64,000 bases of DNA from NCBI RefSeq assembly GCF_963422335.1, contig NZ_OY729424.1:3348001-3412000 (forward strand). Direction: 5' to 3'. Source of the stretch: an uncultured Roseateles sp. Lineage in GTDB: Bacteria; Pseudomonadota; Gammaproteobacteria; Burkholderiales; Burkholderiaceae_C. Both the position numbers and the translations under genes were made by a program. Shown here piece after piece: positions 18,702-29,146 of the stretch; position 1 is the first letter of the stretch, and each line of letters opens with the position of its first letter. The notes under the pieces are model-generated. The model was not told the DNA's origin and ran no database searches. It saw only the letters and a program-made list of their open reading frames with translations.

Positions 18702-20351
18702 ATGGCAGCTTTGATGGGTCAGATGATGCAGATGCCGCTGCTCATATCGTCCTTGATCACGCATGCGGCCCGCCACGCGGCCGATACCGAGATCGTCAGC
18801 AAGCGCAATGAGGGCGATCTGCACCGCTACACCTGGAAAGATGCCGAACTGCGCTCGCGCCAGCTGGCCCAGGCCCTGGCGCGGCTGGGCTGCGAGGCCG
18901 GTGACCGCATTGGCACACTGGCCTGGAATGGCTACCGCCACCTCGAGATCTACTACGGCAGCTCGGGCTCGGAGCTGGTTTGCCACACCATCAATCCGCG
19001 GCTGTTCCCCGAGCAGATCGTCTGGATCGCCAATGACGCGGCCGACAAGGTGCTGTTCTTCGACCTGAGCTTCCTGCCCCTGGTCGAAAAGATTGCCGCC
19101 CAGCTGCCCACCGTGCGCCACTTCGTGCTGATGACGGACCGCGCTCACATGCCGGCCGCCAGCGCCATACCGAAGCTGCTGTGCTTCGACGAGCTGGTCG
19201 AGGCCGAGGATGGCCGCTACGAGTGGCCCGAGTTCGACGAGAACACCGCCTCGTCCATCTGCTACACCTCGGGCACGACCGGCCATCCCAAGGGCGCCGT
19301 CTACAGCCACCGCTCGACCTTGCTGCATGCCTTCGGTTCGGCCCTGCCGGACGCAATGGACTGCTCGGCCAAGGACGTGATCTTGCCGGTGGTGCCAATG
19401 TTCCACGTCAACGCCTGGGGCCTGCCCTACAGCGGTGCGCTGGTCGGTGCCAAGCTGGTGTTCCCCGGCCCGCACCTGGATGGCAAGTCGCTGTACGAGT
19501 TGTTCGAGGGCGAGCAGGTCAGCTTCAGCGCCGGCGTGCCGACGGTGTGGCTGGGCCTGCTGACCTACATGAAGACCAACGGCCTGAAATTCAGCAGCTT
19601 CAAGCGCACCGTCATCGGCGGCTCGGCCTGTCCGCCGGCGATGATGAAGACCCTGCAGGAAGACTTCGGCGTCGAGGTCATACACGCCTGGGGCATGACC
19701 GAGATGTCGCCGCTGGGCACGCTGTCCAAGCTCAAGGCCAAGCACCTGGCCCTGAGCGCCGTCGAGCAGACTGCGCTGCTGCAGAAGCAGGGCAAGGTGA
19801 TCTACGGTGTCGACATGACGGTGATCGACGACGATGGCAAGGAGTTGCCCTGGGACGCGCAGAGCTCGGGCAATCTGGTCGTGCGCGGACCCTGGGTGAT
19901 TGAGCGCTACTACCAGCGCGACGAGTCGCCGCTGGTCGAGATCCCGGGCAAGCGCAGCTGGTTCCCGACCGGCGACGTGGCCACCATCGATGGCGATGGC
20001 TTCATGCAGATCACCGACCGCAGCAAGGACGTGATCAAGTCCGGCGGCGAGTGGATCAGCTCGATCGACCTGGAGAACATCGCCATGGCCCATCCGGCCG
20101 TGCACGAGGCGGCGGCAATCGCTGCGCACCACCCGAAGTGGGACGAGCGCCCGCTGCTGGTGGTGGTCAAGAAGCCCGAGGCTCAGCTCAGCCGCGAGGA
20201 GTTGCTGGCCTTCTTCGAAGGCCGCATCGCCAAATGGCAGATTCCGGATGATGTGGTCTTCGTGGCCGAGATTCCGCACACGGCCACCGGCAAGATCCAG
20301 AAGCTGAAATTGCGTGAGCAATTCAAGGAGTATCGCCTGGCGACCCTGTGA
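18702..20351 (+). CDS. Fatty-acid/carboxylate-CoA ligase (AMP-binding)
   Basis: 549 residues. AMP-binding motif YTSGTTGHPKGAVYSHRSTLLH, GWGMTE-type A5 motif (AWGMTEMSPLGT), A7 PTGDVATID, A8 RSKDVIKSGGEWISSIDLE and the C-terminal catalytic Lys in TATGKIQKLKLRE are all present. The family resembles medium-chain/methylmercaptopropionate-type CoA ligases (AlkK/DmdB). SD is GGAG 6 nt upstream. It heads the catabolic block and should activate the acid imported by the Liv-type transporter downstream. Confidence 0.9.
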   Translation: MAALMGQMMQMPLLISSLITHAARHAADTEIVSKRNEGDLHRYTWKDAELRSRQLAQALARLGCEAGDRIGTLAWNGYRHLEIYYGSSGSELVCHTINPRLFPEQIVWIANDAADKVLFFDLSFLPLVEKIAAQLPTVRHFVLMTDRAHMPAASAIPKLLCFDELVEAEDGRYEWPEFDENTASSICYTSGTTGHPKGAVYSHRSTLLHAFGSALPDAMDCSAKDVILPVVPMFHVNAWGLPYSGALVGAKLVFPGPHLDGKSLYELFEGEQVSFSAGVPTVWLGLLTYMKTNGLKFSSFKRTVIGGSACPPAMMKTLQEDFGVEVIHAWGMTEMSPLGTLSKLKAKHLALSAVEQTALLQKQGKVIYGVDMTVIDDDGKELPWDAQSSGNLVVRGPWVIERYYQRDESPLVEIPGKRSWFPTGDVATIDGDGFMQITDRSKDVIKSGGEWISSIDLENIAMAHPAVHEAAAIAAHHPKWDERPLLVVVKKPEAQLSREELLAFFEGRIAKWQIPDDVVFVAEIPHTATGKIQKLKLREQFKEYRLATL

Positions 20352-20358
20352 ATTTGGG

Positions 20359-20386
20359 GCAGCCTGTCTCGTGAGCGACAGGCTGC
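20359..20386 (+). other. Intercistronic hairpin after the CoA-ligase gene
   Basis: Perfect 10-bp stem GCAGCCTGTC / GACAGGCTGC with an 8-nt loop, 8 bp after the ligase stop. No T-run, so it is likely an RNA-processing or stability element between the ligase and binding-protein genes rather than a full terminator. Confidence 0.5.
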
Positions 20387-20459
20387 GCGGGTAGTCCCTA
20401 AACCCAAGGGGCGGGTCATCCATTAAGGTCTGTGCATATCGAACAATATGGAGACAAGC

Positions 20460-21767
20460 ATGGTGACGCTGCGTATTTCGACTCTGGCCCTGGGCATTGC
20501 CACCGGCCTGTTCTGCGCTTCCCAGGTGCAGGCCCAGGCGGCCAAGCCCGCGGCGGCTCCGGCCAAGGCAGCAGCACCCGCTGCGGCGGCCAAACCGGCC
20601 GTGAATCTCAACGAGACGGTCAAGATTGCCTGGATCGACCCGCTGTCGGGCCTGATGGCGCCGGTTGGCCAGAACCAGGTCAAGAGCTTCCAGTTCTTCG
20701 CCGAGAAGTTCAACAAGACCAACCCGGCCGGCGTGAAGTTCGAGATCATCCCGATCGACAACAAGCTCAGCCCGGCCGAGTCGCTGAACGCCTTGAAGTC
20801 GGCCATCGATCAGGGCGTGCGCTATGTCACCCAGGGCAATGGCTCGGGCGCGGCGCTGGCCATCAGCGACGCGGTCAGCAAGCACAACGAGCGCAATCCC
20901 GGCAAGGAAGTGCTGTACCTGAACCATTCGGCCGTCGACCCCGACCTGACCAACAGCAAGTGCAGCTATTGGCACTTCCGCATGGATGCCGACACTTCGA
21001 TGAAGATGGAGGCCATCACCACCTTCCTGAAAGACCAGCCCGACGTCAAGAAGGTCTTCCTGCTGAATCAGAACTATGCGCACGGCCACCAGGTCGCCAA
21101 GTACGCCAAGGAATTGCTGGGCCGCAAGCGCCCTGACATCCAGATCGTCGGCGAGGACCTGCACCCGATCGCCCAGGTGCGTGACTTCGCGCCCTATGTC
21201 GCCAAGATCAAGGCCAGCGGCGCCGATATGGTGATCACCGGCAACTGGGGTTCAGACCTGGCCCTGCTGATCAAGGCGGCCAACGAGGCTGGCTACACCG
21301 GCAAGTTCTTCACCTATTACGCCGGCGTCACCGGCACGCCGACGGCCATGGGCGCCAGCGGCGCCGGCCGCGTCTACCAGGTGGCCTACAACCACAATGC
21401 CATGGGCGGCCAGATGGACGCCTGGGCCAATGAGTTCAAGGCCAAGTTCAACGACGACTTCTACACCGGCAGCGTGATCCATATCTACAGCGCGCTCGGC
21501 GAGGCCATGGCCAAGGCCAAGTCGACCGACCCGGTCAAGGTGGCGGCGGCGCTGGAAGGACTGAAGTTCAACAGTTTCAACGGTGAGGTCGAGATCCGCA
21601 AGGCCGATCACCAGCTTCAGCAGCCGCTCTACATCTCGGTGTGGCAGAAGGTCGATGCCAAGCATCCGTACAACGTCGAGAACACTGGCTACAACTTTGC
21701 CAATCTGAAGACCTACGAGTCCTATGTTTCCAGCACGCCGACGTCGTGCCAGATGAAGCGCCCCTGA
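20460..21767 (+). CDS. Liv-type ABC transporter substrate-binding protein (Peripla_BP_6)
   Basis: 435 residues from ATG 20460 (GGAG 6 nt upstream; ATG 20448 is an alternative). A signal peptide ends at QVQAQA and is followed by an Ala/Pro/Lys-rich linker (about residues 25-50). The type-I periplasmic fold follows: VKIAWIDPLSGLMAPVGQNQ, RYVTQGNGSGAALAISDAV, VFLLNQNYAHGHQVAKYAKE, DMVITGNWGSDLALLIKAANEAGY. It resembles amide/urea/branched-chain binders, but beside a CoA ligase an organic acid is a likelier ligand. Confidence 0.88.
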   Translation: MVTLRISTLALGIATGLFCASQVQAQAAKPAAAPAKAAAPAAAAKPAVNLNETVKIAWIDPLSGLMAPVGQNQVKSFQFFAEKFNKTNPAGVKFEIIPIDNKLSPAESLNALKSAIDQGVRYVTQGNGSGAALAISDAVSKHNERNPGKEVLYLNHSAVDPDLTNSKCSYWHFRMDADTSMKMEAITTFLKDQPDVKKVFLLNQNYAHGHQVAKYAKELLGRKRPDIQIVGEDLHPIAQVRDFAPYVAKIKASGADMVITGNWGSDLALLIKAANEAGYTGKFFTYYAGVTGTPTAMGASGAGRVYQVAYNHNAMGGQMDAWANEFKAKFNDDFYTGSVIHIYSALGEAMAKAKSTDPVKVAAALEGLKFNSFNGEVEIRKADHQLQQPLYISVWQKVDAKHPYNVENTGYNFANLKTYESYVSSTPTSCQMKRP

Positions 21768-21772
21768 TGTTC

Positions 21773-21858
21773 GCGGGGCATTACGCCCCGCCATCGCTTT
21801 GGTGTCCTTGAGAGGGTGCTCGGGCCCGTCGGAGGCAACTTCGCCGGGCCTGTTTTTT
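21773..21858 (+). terminator. Hairpin plus intrinsic terminator between binding-protein and permease genes
   Basis: First a 7-bp hairpin GCGGGGC-ATTAC-GCCCCGC at 21773-21791. Then GGCCCG (21823-21828) pairs with CGGGCC (21845-21850), followed by TG and TTTTTT (21853-21858). As the same operon continues, partial termination would yield excess binding-protein mRNA over permease mRNA, a common design for ABC importers. Confidence 0.65.
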
Positions 21859-21874
21859 GTAGTGAGGACTCGAG

Positions 21875-22909
21875 TTGGACCAGATCGTCATCAATGTCCT
21901 GAACGGGCTGAGCTCCGGGCTGCTGCTGTTCATGCTCAGCTCCGGCCTGACGCTGATCTTCAGCATGATGGGTGTGCTGAACTTCGCCCATGCCAGCTTC
22001 TACATGCTGGGCGCCTATGTCGCCTACTCGCTGACAGGCCTGCTGGGCTTCTGGCCGGCCCTGCTGCTGGCGCCCCTGGCCGTGGGGGTGCTCGGCGCCG
22101 GCTTCGAACGCCTGGCCCTGCGCCGGGTGCACAAGTTCGGCCATGTGCCCGAGCTGTTGATCACCTTCGGCCTGACCTATGTGCTGCTGGAGGTGGTGCA
22201 GCTGATCTGGGGGCGTTCGTCGCTGACTTTTGCACCGCCGCCAGCCCTGCAGGGCTCGGCCTTCACCATCATCCAGTCCTCGGCCGACGGCCTGCGGCTG
22301 ATGCTGGGTGCGGCGCCGGCCGAGGTTTGCCGCCCGGCAAACGCTGCGATCCAGGTCATGTGCTCGACCTTTCCCGCCACCCGCGCCTTCATGATGCTGG
22401 TGGCCCTGCTGATGCTGGTGGCCCTGTGGCTGCTGCTGACCCGCACCCGCATCGGCCTGGTCATACAGGCCGCGCTGACCCACCCCGAAATGACCGAGTC
22501 GCTGGGCCACAACGTGCCGCGGGTGCTGATGCTGGTGTTTGGCAGCGGTTGCGCGCTGGCGGCTCTGGCCGGCGTGATCGGCGGCATCACCTTCGTCACC
22601 GAGCCCTCGATGGCCATCCTGGTGGGGCCCATCATCTTTGTCGTCGTGGTGGTCGGGGGCATGGGTTCGTTGTCGGGCGCCTTTGTCGGCTCCATCCTGA
22701 TCGGCCTGCTGCAGACCCTGCCGCTGACGGTGGACGGCTCGCTGGCCACGCTGGCCCGAACCCTGGGCTGGATGGTGACGCCGGACACCTTCGGCTACCC
22801 CTTCCTGAAACTCACCCTGGCCCAGGTGGCGCCCATCCTGCCCTACCTGCTGCTGGTCTTGATACTGATCTTCAGGCCCAAGGGTCTGCTGGGCACGCGG
22901 GATGACTGA
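21875..22909 (+). CDS. Branched-chain-type ABC permease, LivH family
   Basis: 344 residues beginning at TTG 21875 with GAGG at 21864-21867; no better ATG precedes the conserved start (VINVLNGLSSGLLLFMLSSGLTLIFSMMGVLNFAHASFYMLGAY). LivH hallmarks include LGHNVPRVLMLVFGSGCALAALAGVIGG and VVVVGGMGSLSGAFVGSILIG. About eight membrane segments. The last codons overlap the livM start. A longer-than-usual periplasmic loop lies at about residues 115-150. Confidence 0.9.
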   Translation: MDQIVINVLNGLSSGLLLFMLSSGLTLIFSMMGVLNFAHASFYMLGAYVAYSLTGLLGFWPALLLAPLAVGVLGAGFERLALRRVHKFGHVPELLITFGLTYVLLEVVQLIWGRSSLTFAPPPALQGSAFTIIQSSADGLRLMLGAAPAEVCRPANAAIQVMCSTFPATRAFMMLVALLMLVALWLLLTRTRIGLVIQAALTHPEMTESLGHNVPRVLMLVFGSGCALAALAGVIGGITFVTEPSMAILVGPIIFVVVVVGGMGSLSGAFVGSILIGLLQTLPLTVDGSLATLARTLGWMVTPDTFGYPFLKLTLAQVAPILPYLLLVLILIFRPKGLLGTRDD

Positions 22910-24224
22910 GATGAAGCGCACTGCAAAGCACACTGGCGCGGCCAGCTTCCACTTCAAGCCCTACAACGTCGGCCGCTGGCTGATCTGGAGTCTGTTCGCC
23001 GCGGCGCTGATCGTGGCGCCGCTGCTGTGGACCAGCAGTCTGGCGCAGACGCTGCTGAGCCAGATCGGCATCGGCATCATCGCCTGCCTGGCCTACAACG
23101 TCTTGCTGGGGCAGGGGGGCATGCTCAGCTTCGGCCATGCGGTCTACAGCGGCCTGGGCTCCTATCTGGCCATCCACACGCTCAACATGGTGGGTGCCGG
23201 CACGCTCAACCTGCCGGTCAGCCTGGTGCCCATCGTCGGCGGTTTCGGCGGCCTGCTGTTCGCGGCGCTGTTCGGCTATGTCAGCACCAAGAAGTCGGGC
23301 ACGCCGTTCGCGATGATCACCCTGGGGCTGGGCGAGCTGATCTGGTCGATGTCGCTGATGCTGCCCGAGTTCTTCGGCGGCGAGGGCGGCATCTCCAGCA
23401 ACCGCGTCATCGGCAAGCCCTTCCTGGGCATCACCTTTGGCCCGCAGATCCAGCTCTACTACCTGATCGCCCTCTACTGCTTTGTCTGCACCGGCCTGCT
23501 GTTCGCGCTGACGCGCACCCCGCTGGGCCGCATGCTCAATGCGGTGAGGGACAACCCCGAGCGGGTCGAGTTCGTTGGCTACGACACGCAGTGGGTGCGC
23601 TTCATGGCCTTCCTGATCTCGGGTTTCTTCGCCGGCATTGCTGGTGGGCTGGCGGCACTGAACTTCGAGATCGTCACTGCCGAGGTGGTGGGCGCGCTGC
23701 GCTCGGGGGGCTATCTGCTGTTCACCTTCCTGGGCGGCGCGACCTTCTTCTTCGGGCCCATCATCGGCGGCGTGCTGATGGTGCTGGCCGGCGTGCTGCT
23801 GTCCGAGCTGACCAAGGCCTGGCTGCTCTACCTGGGCCTGGTCTTTCTGTTCATGGTGATGTATGCGCCGGGCGGGTTCTCCAGCCTGATCATGATGAAT
23901 CTGCGCGTGGCCGCCTACGGCCGCCTGCGCCAGCTCTGGACCGGCTACCTGGCCCTGGCCGGCACGGCGCTGACCATACTCGTCGGCGCCGCCGCGATGA
24001 TAGAGATGATGTACCACCTGCAGCTCAACGAGGCCCTGGGTCCGCAGCTGACTTTTCTCGGCGCCAGCCTCAACTGCAAGGGACTGGACAGCTGGTTTGG
24101 CGCCGGTTTCGTGCTGGCCATAGGCCTGCTGCTGTTCGAGCTGAGCCGGCGGGTGTTCAAGCAGCAATGGGACCTGGTGCAGGAAGAGATCGAGAAAGAC
24201 ATCAAGCGCAGGGAGTCGCTATGA
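22902..24224 (+). CDS. Branched-chain-type ABC permease, LivM family
   Basis: 440 residues. LivM core: YNVLLGQGGMLSFGHAVYSGLGSYLAIH, PLGRMLNAVRDNPERVEFVGYDTQWVRFMAFLISGFFAGIAGGLAAL and FTFLGGATFFFGPIIGGVLMVL. It is longer than classical LivM because of an extra C-terminal part (about residues 355-440) with two more hydrophobic stretches and a charged tail. It overlaps livH upstream and livG downstream (ATGA), so all four transporter genes are coupled. Confidence 0.9.
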   Translation: MTEMKRTAKHTGAASFHFKPYNVGRWLIWSLFAAALIVAPLLWTSSLAQTLLSQIGIGIIACLAYNVLLGQGGMLSFGHAVYSGLGSYLAIHTLNMVGAGTLNLPVSLVPIVGGFGGLLFAALFGYVSTKKSGTPFAMITLGLGELIWSMSLMLPEFFGGEGGISSNRVIGKPFLGITFGPQIQLYYLIALYCFVCTGLLFALTRTPLGRMLNAVRDNPERVEFVGYDTQWVRFMAFLISGFFAGIAGGLAALNFEIVTAEVVGALRSGGYLLFTFLGGATFFFGPIIGGVLMVLAGVLLSELTKAWLLYLGLVFLFMVMYAPGGFSSLIMMNLRVAAYGRLRQLWTGYLALAGTALTILVGAAAMIEMMYHLQLNEALGPQLTFLGASLNCKGLDSWFGAGFVLAIGLLLFELSRRVFKQQWDLVQEEIEKDIKRRESL

Positions 24225-25006
24225 GCAGCAGCACTCCATTCGCCTTGGAGCTGAAGGACCTGCGCAAGCAGTTCGGCAAGACCGAGATCATCCGCGGCGC
24301 CAGTCTGGCGGTGAAGGCCGGTGAGCGCGTGGCCATCATCGGCCCCAACGGCGCCGGCAAGTCCACGCTGTTCAATCTGATCAGTGGCCGCTTCGCGCCG
24401 ACCAGTGGCGAGGTGCTGCTGCACGGAGCACGCATCGACGGCCACAAGCCCTACGAGATCAACCGCCGCGGCCTGAGCCGCAGCTTCCAGGTCTCGAATC
24501 TGTTCACGCGGCTGTCGGTGTTCGAGAACATCCGTTGTGCGGTGCTGTGGTCGATGGGTCACCGCTATGCGTTCTGGAAGTTCCTGGCCGATCTGGACGA
24601 TGCCAATGACCGGGCCGACACGGTGCTGGAGATGATCAAGCTCGACAAGAAGCGCGATGTGCTGGCCATCAACCTGACCTATGCCGAGCAGCGGGCGCTG
24701 GAGATAGGCATCACCATTGCCGGCGGCTCCAGCGTGATCCTGCTCGACGAGCCGACCGCCGGCATGAGCCAGAGCGAGACGCGGCGCTTCGTGCAGCTGA
24801 TTCGCGAGGTGACCGTCGGCAAGACCCTGCTGACCGTGGAGCACGACATGGGCGTGGTGTTCGGCCTGGCCGACAAGATTGCGGTGCTGGTGTATGGCGA
24901 GGTCATCGCCTTCGACGAACCCGAGGCGGTGCGCGCCAATGCCCGGGTGCAGGAGGCTTACCTCGGTTCGGTGGTGGCCGATGCACAGGGAGCGGTGGCG
25001 CAATGA
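24221..25006 (+). CDS. ABC transporter ATP-binding protein, LivG family
   Basis: 261 residues from ATG 24221. Walker A GPNGAGKST, Walker B VILLDEPTAGMS, H-loop VEHDMG, and the LivG start LKDLRKQFGKTEIIRGASL. The ABC signature is degenerate: where LivG normally reads LSYGEQR this protein reads LTYAEQRALEIGITIAGG. Cytoplasmic ATPase, pairing with the LivF-like subunit. Overlaps both neighbours by 4 nt. Confidence 0.92.
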   Translation: MSSSTPFALELKDLRKQFGKTEIIRGASLAVKAGERVAIIGPNGAGKSTLFNLISGRFAPTSGEVLLHGARIDGHKPYEINRRGLSRSFQVSNLFTRLSVFENIRCAVLWSMGHRYAFWKFLADLDDANDRADTVLEMIKLDKKRDVLAINLTYAEQRALEIGITIAGGSSVILLDEPTAGMSQSETRRFVQLIREVTVGKTLLTVEHDMGVVFGLADKIAVLVYGEVIAFDEPEAVRANARVQEAYLGSVVADAQGAVAQ

Positions 25007-25716
25007 AGACGCTCAAGAGAACGCTCAAGCTGGAAAACCTGCATGCCTTCTACGGCAAGAGCCATGTGCTGCATGGCGTCAGCCTGGAGGTGAGGCCGGG
25101 CGAGATCGTCAGCCTGCTGGGCCGCAACGGCTCGGGCCGCTCGACCACCGTCAAGACCATCATGGGCCAGGTCGATGGCCAGGGCACGGTGCTGTGGGGA
25201 GAGGAATCGATACTGGGCCGCAAGGCCTATCAGATCGCCCATCTCGGACTGGGTTATGTGCCTGAGAACCGCGACATCTTCCCGAAGCTGACGGTGCACC
25301 AGAACCTGATGCTGGGGCAGAAGTCGGGGGCGAAGAATCCTCGCTGGGGCTTCGAGGACATGTACCAGATGTTCCCGCGTCTGAGAGAGCGCCAGCACAC
25401 CGAGGCCGGCGTGCTGTCAGGTGGCGAGCAGCAGATGCTGACGCTGTGCCGCACCCTGATGGGCGACCCGGACCTGATCATGATCGACGAGCCCACCGAG
25501 GGTCTGGCGCCCAAGATCGTCGAGCTGGTGGCCGAGTACCTGAAGGAGTTGCAGCGCCGCGGCATCTCGGTGCTGCTGGTCGAGCAGAAGCTGGCCATTG
25601 CGCTGGAGATCTCCGAGCGCTGCTATGTGATGGGCCACGGTCGCATCGTGTTCGAAGGCACGCCGGCCGAGTTGCGCGCCAATGCCTACATCCGCAAGGA
25701 GTGGCTGGAGGTCTAG
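25003..25716 (+). CDS. ABC transporter ATP-binding protein, LivF family, with Arg in Walker A
   Basis: 237 residues. LivF landmarks: NLHAFYGKSHVLHGVSLEV, GLGYVPENRDIFPKLTVHQNL, signature LSGGEQQML, Walker B LIMIDEPTEGLAP, switch VEQK. The Walker A at residues 40-48 reads GRNGSGRST; codon 46 is CGC, giving Arg instead of the catalytic Lys. The partner LivG has a normal Walker A, so the heterodimer may be asymmetric. Last gene of the transporter operon. Confidence 0.92.
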   Translation: MKTLKRTLKLENLHAFYGKSHVLHGVSLEVRPGEIVSLLGRNGSGRSTTVKTIMGQVDGQGTVLWGEESILGRKAYQIAHLGLGYVPENRDIFPKLTVHQNLMLGQKSGAKNPRWGFEDMYQMFPRLRERQHTEAGVLSGGEQQMLTLCRTLMGDPDLIMIDEPTEGLAPKIVELVAEYLKELQRRGISVLLVEQKLAIALEISERCYVMGHGRIVFEGTPAELRANAYIRKEWLEV

Positions 25717-25770
25717 GACCTGCCCTGTCACAGCCGGGACATGAATCGCCCGAAGCTTGGTCCTAGAATC

Positions 25771-25782
25771 GAACGGTCGTTC
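25771..25782. promoter_or_regulatory. Candidate TetR-type operator upstream of the beta-oxidation genes
   Basis: GAACGGTCGTTC is an inverted repeat (GAACG-N2-CGTTC) 55 bp before the hydratase/dehydrogenase start. AACGN2CGTT palindromes are typical of TetR-family repressors of acyl-CoA genes. No regulator gene is in the window, so the assignment is inferential. Confidence 0.45.
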
Positions 25783-25836
25783 TATTTCGGGGTCCCGGCT
25801 GCGCCGGGGCCTGTATTCGCTGAAAAGGGGTCACGC

Positions 25837-27930
25837 ATGAGCGCCAGCTATGAAGTCCGGGGTGACGTTGCCGTCATCACATTGAACAACCCTCCGGTCA
25901 ACGGTCTGGGTTACGAGACCCGCAAGGCCGCGGCCGCCGGCATCGAGCAGGCGGAGAACGATGCCGCCGTCAAGGCCATCGTCATCACCGGCGCCGGCAA
26001 AGCCTTCTCCGGTGGTGCAGACATCAAGGAATTCGGCAGCCCCAAGGCCCTGGCCGAGCCCAGCCTGCACAGCCTGATCGCCGTCGTCGAGAACTGCAGC
26101 AAGCCTGTGGTGGCAGCCATCCACTCGGTCTGCATGGGCGGCGGCCTGGAGCTGTCGCTGGGCTGCCACTACCGTGTGGCCTCGCCAGGCGCCAAGATCG
26201 CGCTGCCGGAAGTGAAGCTGGGCCTGCTGCCCGGTGCCGGCGGCACGCAGCGCCTGCCCCGCGCCCTGGGTGTGGAGCCCGCGCTGAACATGATCGTCAG
26301 CGGCGAGCCGGTGAACAGCGAGATGCTGGCCATGGTGCCGGGCCAGAAGCTGTTCGACAAAATCGTTGACGGCGACTTGATGGAAGGCGCGCTGGCCCTG
26401 GCCCGCGAAGTGGCCGATGTGCGCCCCTTGCCGCGTGTGCGTGACCTCAAGGCACGCCATGCCAGCCCCGAGGCCTACTTCCAGTTTGCCCGCAATATGG
26501 TTGGCGGCATGAGCAAGAATTTCCCGGCACCCTTGCGTTGCCTGGAGGCCGTGGCCGCCTCGGTTGCTATGAAGTTCGAGGACGGCATGAAGGCCGAGCG
26601 CGAAGGCTTTCTGGCGCTGATGATGACGCCGGAATCCAAGGCCCTGCGCCACGCCTTCTTCGCCGAGCGCGCCGCCAGCAAGATCGGCGATGTGCCCGAT
26701 GACACGCCGACCCGCAAGATCGAGAAGGTGGCCGTGATCGGCGCCGGCACCATGGGTGGCGGCATCAGCATGAATTTCCTCAACGCCGGCCTTCCGGTTG
26801 TGATGCTGGAAACCAAGCAGGAAGCGCTGGACCGCGGCGTGGCCACGATCAAGAAGAACTACGAAGCCCAGGTCAAGAAGGGCAAGCTGAAAGACGACAA
26901 GTACCAGCAGCGCATGGCCCTGCTGACAACGACCCTGAACTACGCTGACATCGGCTCGGCCGATCTGGTGATAGAGGCGGTGTTCGAGGAGATCGGCGTC
27001 AAGGAGGCGGTGTTCAAGCAGTTGGATGCGGTGATGAAGCCCGGCGCGATCCTGGCCTCCAACACCTCGACGCTGGATGTCAACAAAATCGCCAACTTCA
27101 CCCAGCGTCCGCAGGACGTGGTGGGCATGCACTTCTTCAGCCCCGCCAATGTGATGAAGCTGCTGGAAGTGGTGCGCGGTGCCGCCACGGCCAAGGACGT
27201 GCTGGCCACGGTGATGGGCCTGGCCAAGAAGATCAAGAAGACGGCGGTCGTGTCCGGCGTCTGCGATGGCTTCATCGGCAACCGCATGATCGAGCAGTAC
27301 TCGCGCCAGGCCGGCTTCCTGCTGGACGAGGGTTGCAGCCCGCAGCAGGTGGACAAGGCAGCCGAGAAGTTCGGCTTTGCGATGGGCCCGTTCCGCATGG
27401 GCGATCTGGCCGGCAATGACATCGGCTGGGCGATCCGCAAGCGCCGCTATCAGGAGAAACCGAATCTGGTCTATTCGAAGAGCGCCGATCTGCTGTGCGA
27501 GCTGGGTCGCTACGGCCAGAAGACCAGCGCCGGCTGGTACGACTACCAGGCCGGCAAGCGCGATGCGATCCCGTCGACTGTGGTCGCCGAGATGCTGGAG
27601 AAGCACCGTGCCGCCAAGGGCATCACGCCGCGCCAGATCAGCGACGACGAGATCGTCCACCGCCTGGTCTACGCCCTGGTCAACGAGGCCGCCCATCTGC
27701 TCGAAGAGGGCATTGCCCAGCGCGCCTCGGATGTGGACATGGTCTATCTGACCGGCTATGGCTTCCCGCTGTGGCGCGGCGGCCCGATGTGCTACGCCGA
27801 CACGGTGGGCCTGTTCAATGTCGTGCAGGCGATGAAGCGCTTTGCCAAGAACCCGCTCGATGACGCCACGTTCTGGGAGCCAGCGCCGCTGATCAAGCGC
27901 CTGGTCGCCGAAGGCAAGAGCTTCTCTTGA
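25837..27930 (+). CDS. Bifunctional enoyl-CoA hydratase / 3-hydroxyacyl-CoA dehydrogenase
   Basis: 697 residues from ATG 25837 (AAAAGGGG upstream). N-terminal crotonase domain (1-190) with GAGKAFSGGADIKEFG and the oxyanion loop MGGGLELSLGCHYR. NAD-binding domain from about 298 (KVAVIGAGTMGGGISMNFLNAG), ASNTSTLDVNKIA, the catalytic GMHFFSPANVMKLLEVV, and C-terminal HAD domains with GFIGNRM. Hydratase-first order as in FadB/FadJ. It performs steps 2 and 3 of beta-oxidation and forms a complex with the next-gene thiolase. Confidence 0.94.
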   Translation: MSASYEVRGDVAVITLNNPPVNGLGYETRKAAAAGIEQAENDAAVKAIVITGAGKAFSGGADIKEFGSPKALAEPSLHSLIAVVENCSKPVVAAIHSVCMGGGLELSLGCHYRVASPGAKIALPEVKLGLLPGAGGTQRLPRALGVEPALNMIVSGEPVNSEMLAMVPGQKLFDKIVDGDLMEGALALAREVADVRPLPRVRDLKARHASPEAYFQFARNMVGGMSKNFPAPLRCLEAVAASVAMKFEDGMKAEREGFLALMMTPESKALRHAFFAERAASKIGDVPDDTPTRKIEKVAVIGAGTMGGGISMNFLNAGLPVVMLETKQEALDRGVATIKKNYEAQVKKGKLKDDKYQQRMALLTTTLNYADIGSADLVIEAVFEEIGVKEAVFKQLDAVMKPGAILASNTSTLDVNKIANFTQRPQDVVGMHFFSPANVMKLLEVVRGAATAKDVLATVMGLAKKIKKTAVVSGVCDGFIGNRMIEQYSRQAGFLLDEGCSPQQVDKAAEKFGFAMGPFRMGDLAGNDIGWAIRKRRYQEKPNLVYSKSADLLCELGRYGQKTSAGWYDYQAGKRDAIPSTVVAEMLEKHRAAKGITPRQISDDEIVHRLVYALVNEAAHLLEEGIAQRASDVDMVYLTGYGFPLWRGGPMCYADTVGLFNVVQAMKRFAKNPLDDATFWEPAPLIKRLVAEGKSFS

Positions 27931-27960
27931 GCCCAACCATTCAAGCGAGAACAGAACATC

Positions 27961-29136
<1,176 letters not shown>

Positions 29137-29146
29137 GGCCGAGGCG

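Noticed and set aside
18597..21164. Long minus-strand extension upstream of selO (to 1360 codons)
   Set aside because: Only the part from ATG 18596 has SelO motifs; the extension is antisense to the CoA ligase and binding-protein genes.
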